DNA of 7,385 bases, from contig PANG01000062.1 of the NCBI GenBank assembly GCA_002708345.1, positions 12,590 through 19,974 of the forward strand. Direction: 5' to 3'. The DNA is from Planctomycetaceae bacterium (GTDB taxonomy: Bacteria; Planctomycetota; Planctomycetia; Pirellulales; Pirellulaceae). The position numbers were made by a program, and so were the translations under genes. Each line of letters opens with the position of its first letter. Position 1 is the first letter of the stretch. The notes below the pieces were generated by a model. That model searched no databases. It was not told the DNA's origin and saw only the letters and a program-made list of their open reading frames with translations. Positions 6,294 to 7,385 of the stretch are shown piece after piece.

Positions 6294-7385
6294 AAAGGCC
6301 CCGTCTTCACCCCGACGGGGTGGAAAACGTTGCTTGCGAGTTTCGTCGGGAAGTGTCGGAGCAGTTTCCCGTTTCTGCAGATCTCCGAGGAACTGGCTGG
6401 AGTCGGCAGAACGACCGAGTGACGTCGTGAGGACTTCTCGCTTGTAACCGACGTACTTGAGGAAAGTCGGGAAGGTAATCTGTTCCACGTCGTAGAACTG
6501 GACTTCCCGTAACAGGTCGTTGTAACCCTTGGTGGAAACCAGGCCCTTGGCGGTCCCCTTGAGCAGGTACTGGGTGTTGACCGTCACCTTGCCATCGCGA
6601 GTTCCGTCGGACCGGATTTCAGCATCGATCACGCCTCCGATGGAAGTGATCATGTACTTGACCTTGTTAAAGTCATCCGTGCCATCCCCATCCAGGTCAA
6701 AAATGCCTGCCAGGGCAAAGTGAATCTGGGTGGCAACCTGGAAGTTGGGTGAATGAATCAGGTCACCACGAAGAACCGGGTTGGCAATGCTGTCATCCAG
6801 GATGCGAGCCTCGGCCATCCGGTCCTCGAGGATACGAGTGATCTGGATTTTGGCCTTGATATCGCTCTTCTCATGCATCACGCCAGGTTCTTTGATGTCA
6901 TAGACACTGAACGTGGTGAGTTCCTTGAGTCCATGAGCGGCCCCCAGGTCAATCCAGACCGTGTTGTGTTGTTGATGGACCATCGTGATCCGGCCGTCGG
7001 GAACTTCAAATCGTTCGGACTTGGGTTGCCGGAGGATCTTCATCGCACCGATCGTCTGCGACAGGATCGTGTTTTCCTTGCCAAGTGCTGCGACCTCGGC
7101 CACTTTGACTTCCGTGGCGTCGTTTGCCACGGTGACCTGTTGTTGCAGTGCCTGGGCCTGGGTGGATTTTTCCTGGGTGATCCGCTGGCGGTCGGTGTTG
7201 AATGCCGATCGTTCGGTATCACGATCCGTTTCTGCTGCCGACTTGGCCGCGAGTGCCTGGGCGGTGAGGCCAGATTCGGTTTGCACGGTTGTTGCCTTGT
7301 CATCAGCCAGCTGGCGGTTCATGTTTTCCAGCTTGGTGTTTAAATCGTTTTGCTGCTTGATCGTTTGCAGCAGGTTTGCCGGGAT
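6291..7385 (-). CDS. Coiled-coil protein with a C-terminal domain carrying an Asp-rich DLDGDGTDD loop (5' end outside window)
   Basis: This is the C-terminal 364 residues of a larger protein. The frame is open to the right edge, and the ATG at 7322 is internal because 21 more sense codons precede it. Numbering from the edge, residues 1 to about 112 are rich in Gln, Ala, Glu, Lys and Thr with few prolines and look like a long coiled coil. Residues 125-163 (VPDGRITMVHQQ..TVWIDLGAAHGLKELTTFSVYD) resemble the small beta domain found in FlgT-C-like and related surface proteins. Residues 223-256 hold FALAGIFDLDGDGTDD followed by ITSIGGVIDAEI, with a DxDxDGxxD calcium-loop pattern at 230-238. A basic, disordered tail ends the protein. 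Similar hypothetical proteins occur in planctomycetes. An envelope or structural role is inference. No enzyme motif is seen, and it does not appear functionally tied to the ebo genes. Confidence 0.75.
   Translation of the reverse strand: MPANLLQTIKQQNDLNTKLENMNRQLADDKATTVQTESGLTAQALAAKSAAETDRDTERSAFNTDRQRITQEKSTQAQALQQQVTVANDATEVKVAEVAALGKENTILSQTIGAMKILRQPKSERFEVPDGRITMVHQQHNTVWIDLGAAHGLKELTTFSVYDIKEPGVMHEKSDIKAKIQITRILEDRMAEARILDDSIANPVLRGDLIHSPNFQVATQIHFALAGIFDLDGDGTDDFNKVKYMITSIGGVIDAEIRSDGTRDGKVTVNTQYLLKGTAKGLVSTKGYNDLLREVQFYDVEQITFPTFLKYVGYKREVLTTSLGRSADSSQFLGDLQKRETAPTLPDETRKQRFPPRRGEDGAF

Overview
The window looks like chromosomal DNA of a free-living, moderately GC-rich Gram-negative bacterium, most likely a planctomycete or a relative. 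This is inferred from the gene families: an exported DUF1080 (3-keto-disaccharide hydrolase-like) protein, an Asp-rich calcium-loop/coiled-coil protein, and ebo-type genes, all of which are common in that group. Genes are tightly packed, and almost every start has a recognisable GGAG/AGGA-type ribosome binding site. There are no rRNA, tRNA, CRISPR or insertion-sequence features.

Plus strand, 4-4187: four co-directional genes with short gaps (8, 20 and 43 bases). They are two ABC-2 family (DUF990/PF06182-like) permease subunits, a UbiA-like membrane protein recognisable as EboC, and an alkaline-phosphatase-superfamily protein recognisable as EboF. The ATPase that should serve the permeases is not in the window and probably lies upstream. 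Between eboC and eboF is a 16-codon micro-ORF that overlaps the stop of one gene and the start of the other by ATGA.

Convergent junction, about 4155-4200: the plus and minus gene blocks meet tail to tail with only 10 bases between stop codons. Two short perfect inverted repeats lie here, one of which contains both stop codons.

Minus strand, 6095 down to 4198: a likely three-gene operon. Its order is a 90-residue unrecognised protein, a TatD-family metal hydrolase recognisable as EboB, and a signal-peptide-bearing DUF1080 protein. A 195-base intergenic region follows, with a possible terminator and a nested palindrome. Beyond it is the 3' part of a minus-strand gene for a coiled-coil protein, which runs off the right edge.

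Together, three ebo-type genes (C and F on one strand, B on the other) surround one convergent junction and sit beside an ABC exporter pair. The ebo cluster of cyanobacteria has been implicated in moving a metabolite precursor (for scytonemin) to the periplasm. A working model is therefore a locus that processes and exports an unknown small molecule. The usual partners EboD and EboE are not in the window. Residues expected for classical catalysis are missing from the EboF and EboC proteins, so their chemistry may not be that of standard phosphodiesterases and prenyltransferases.
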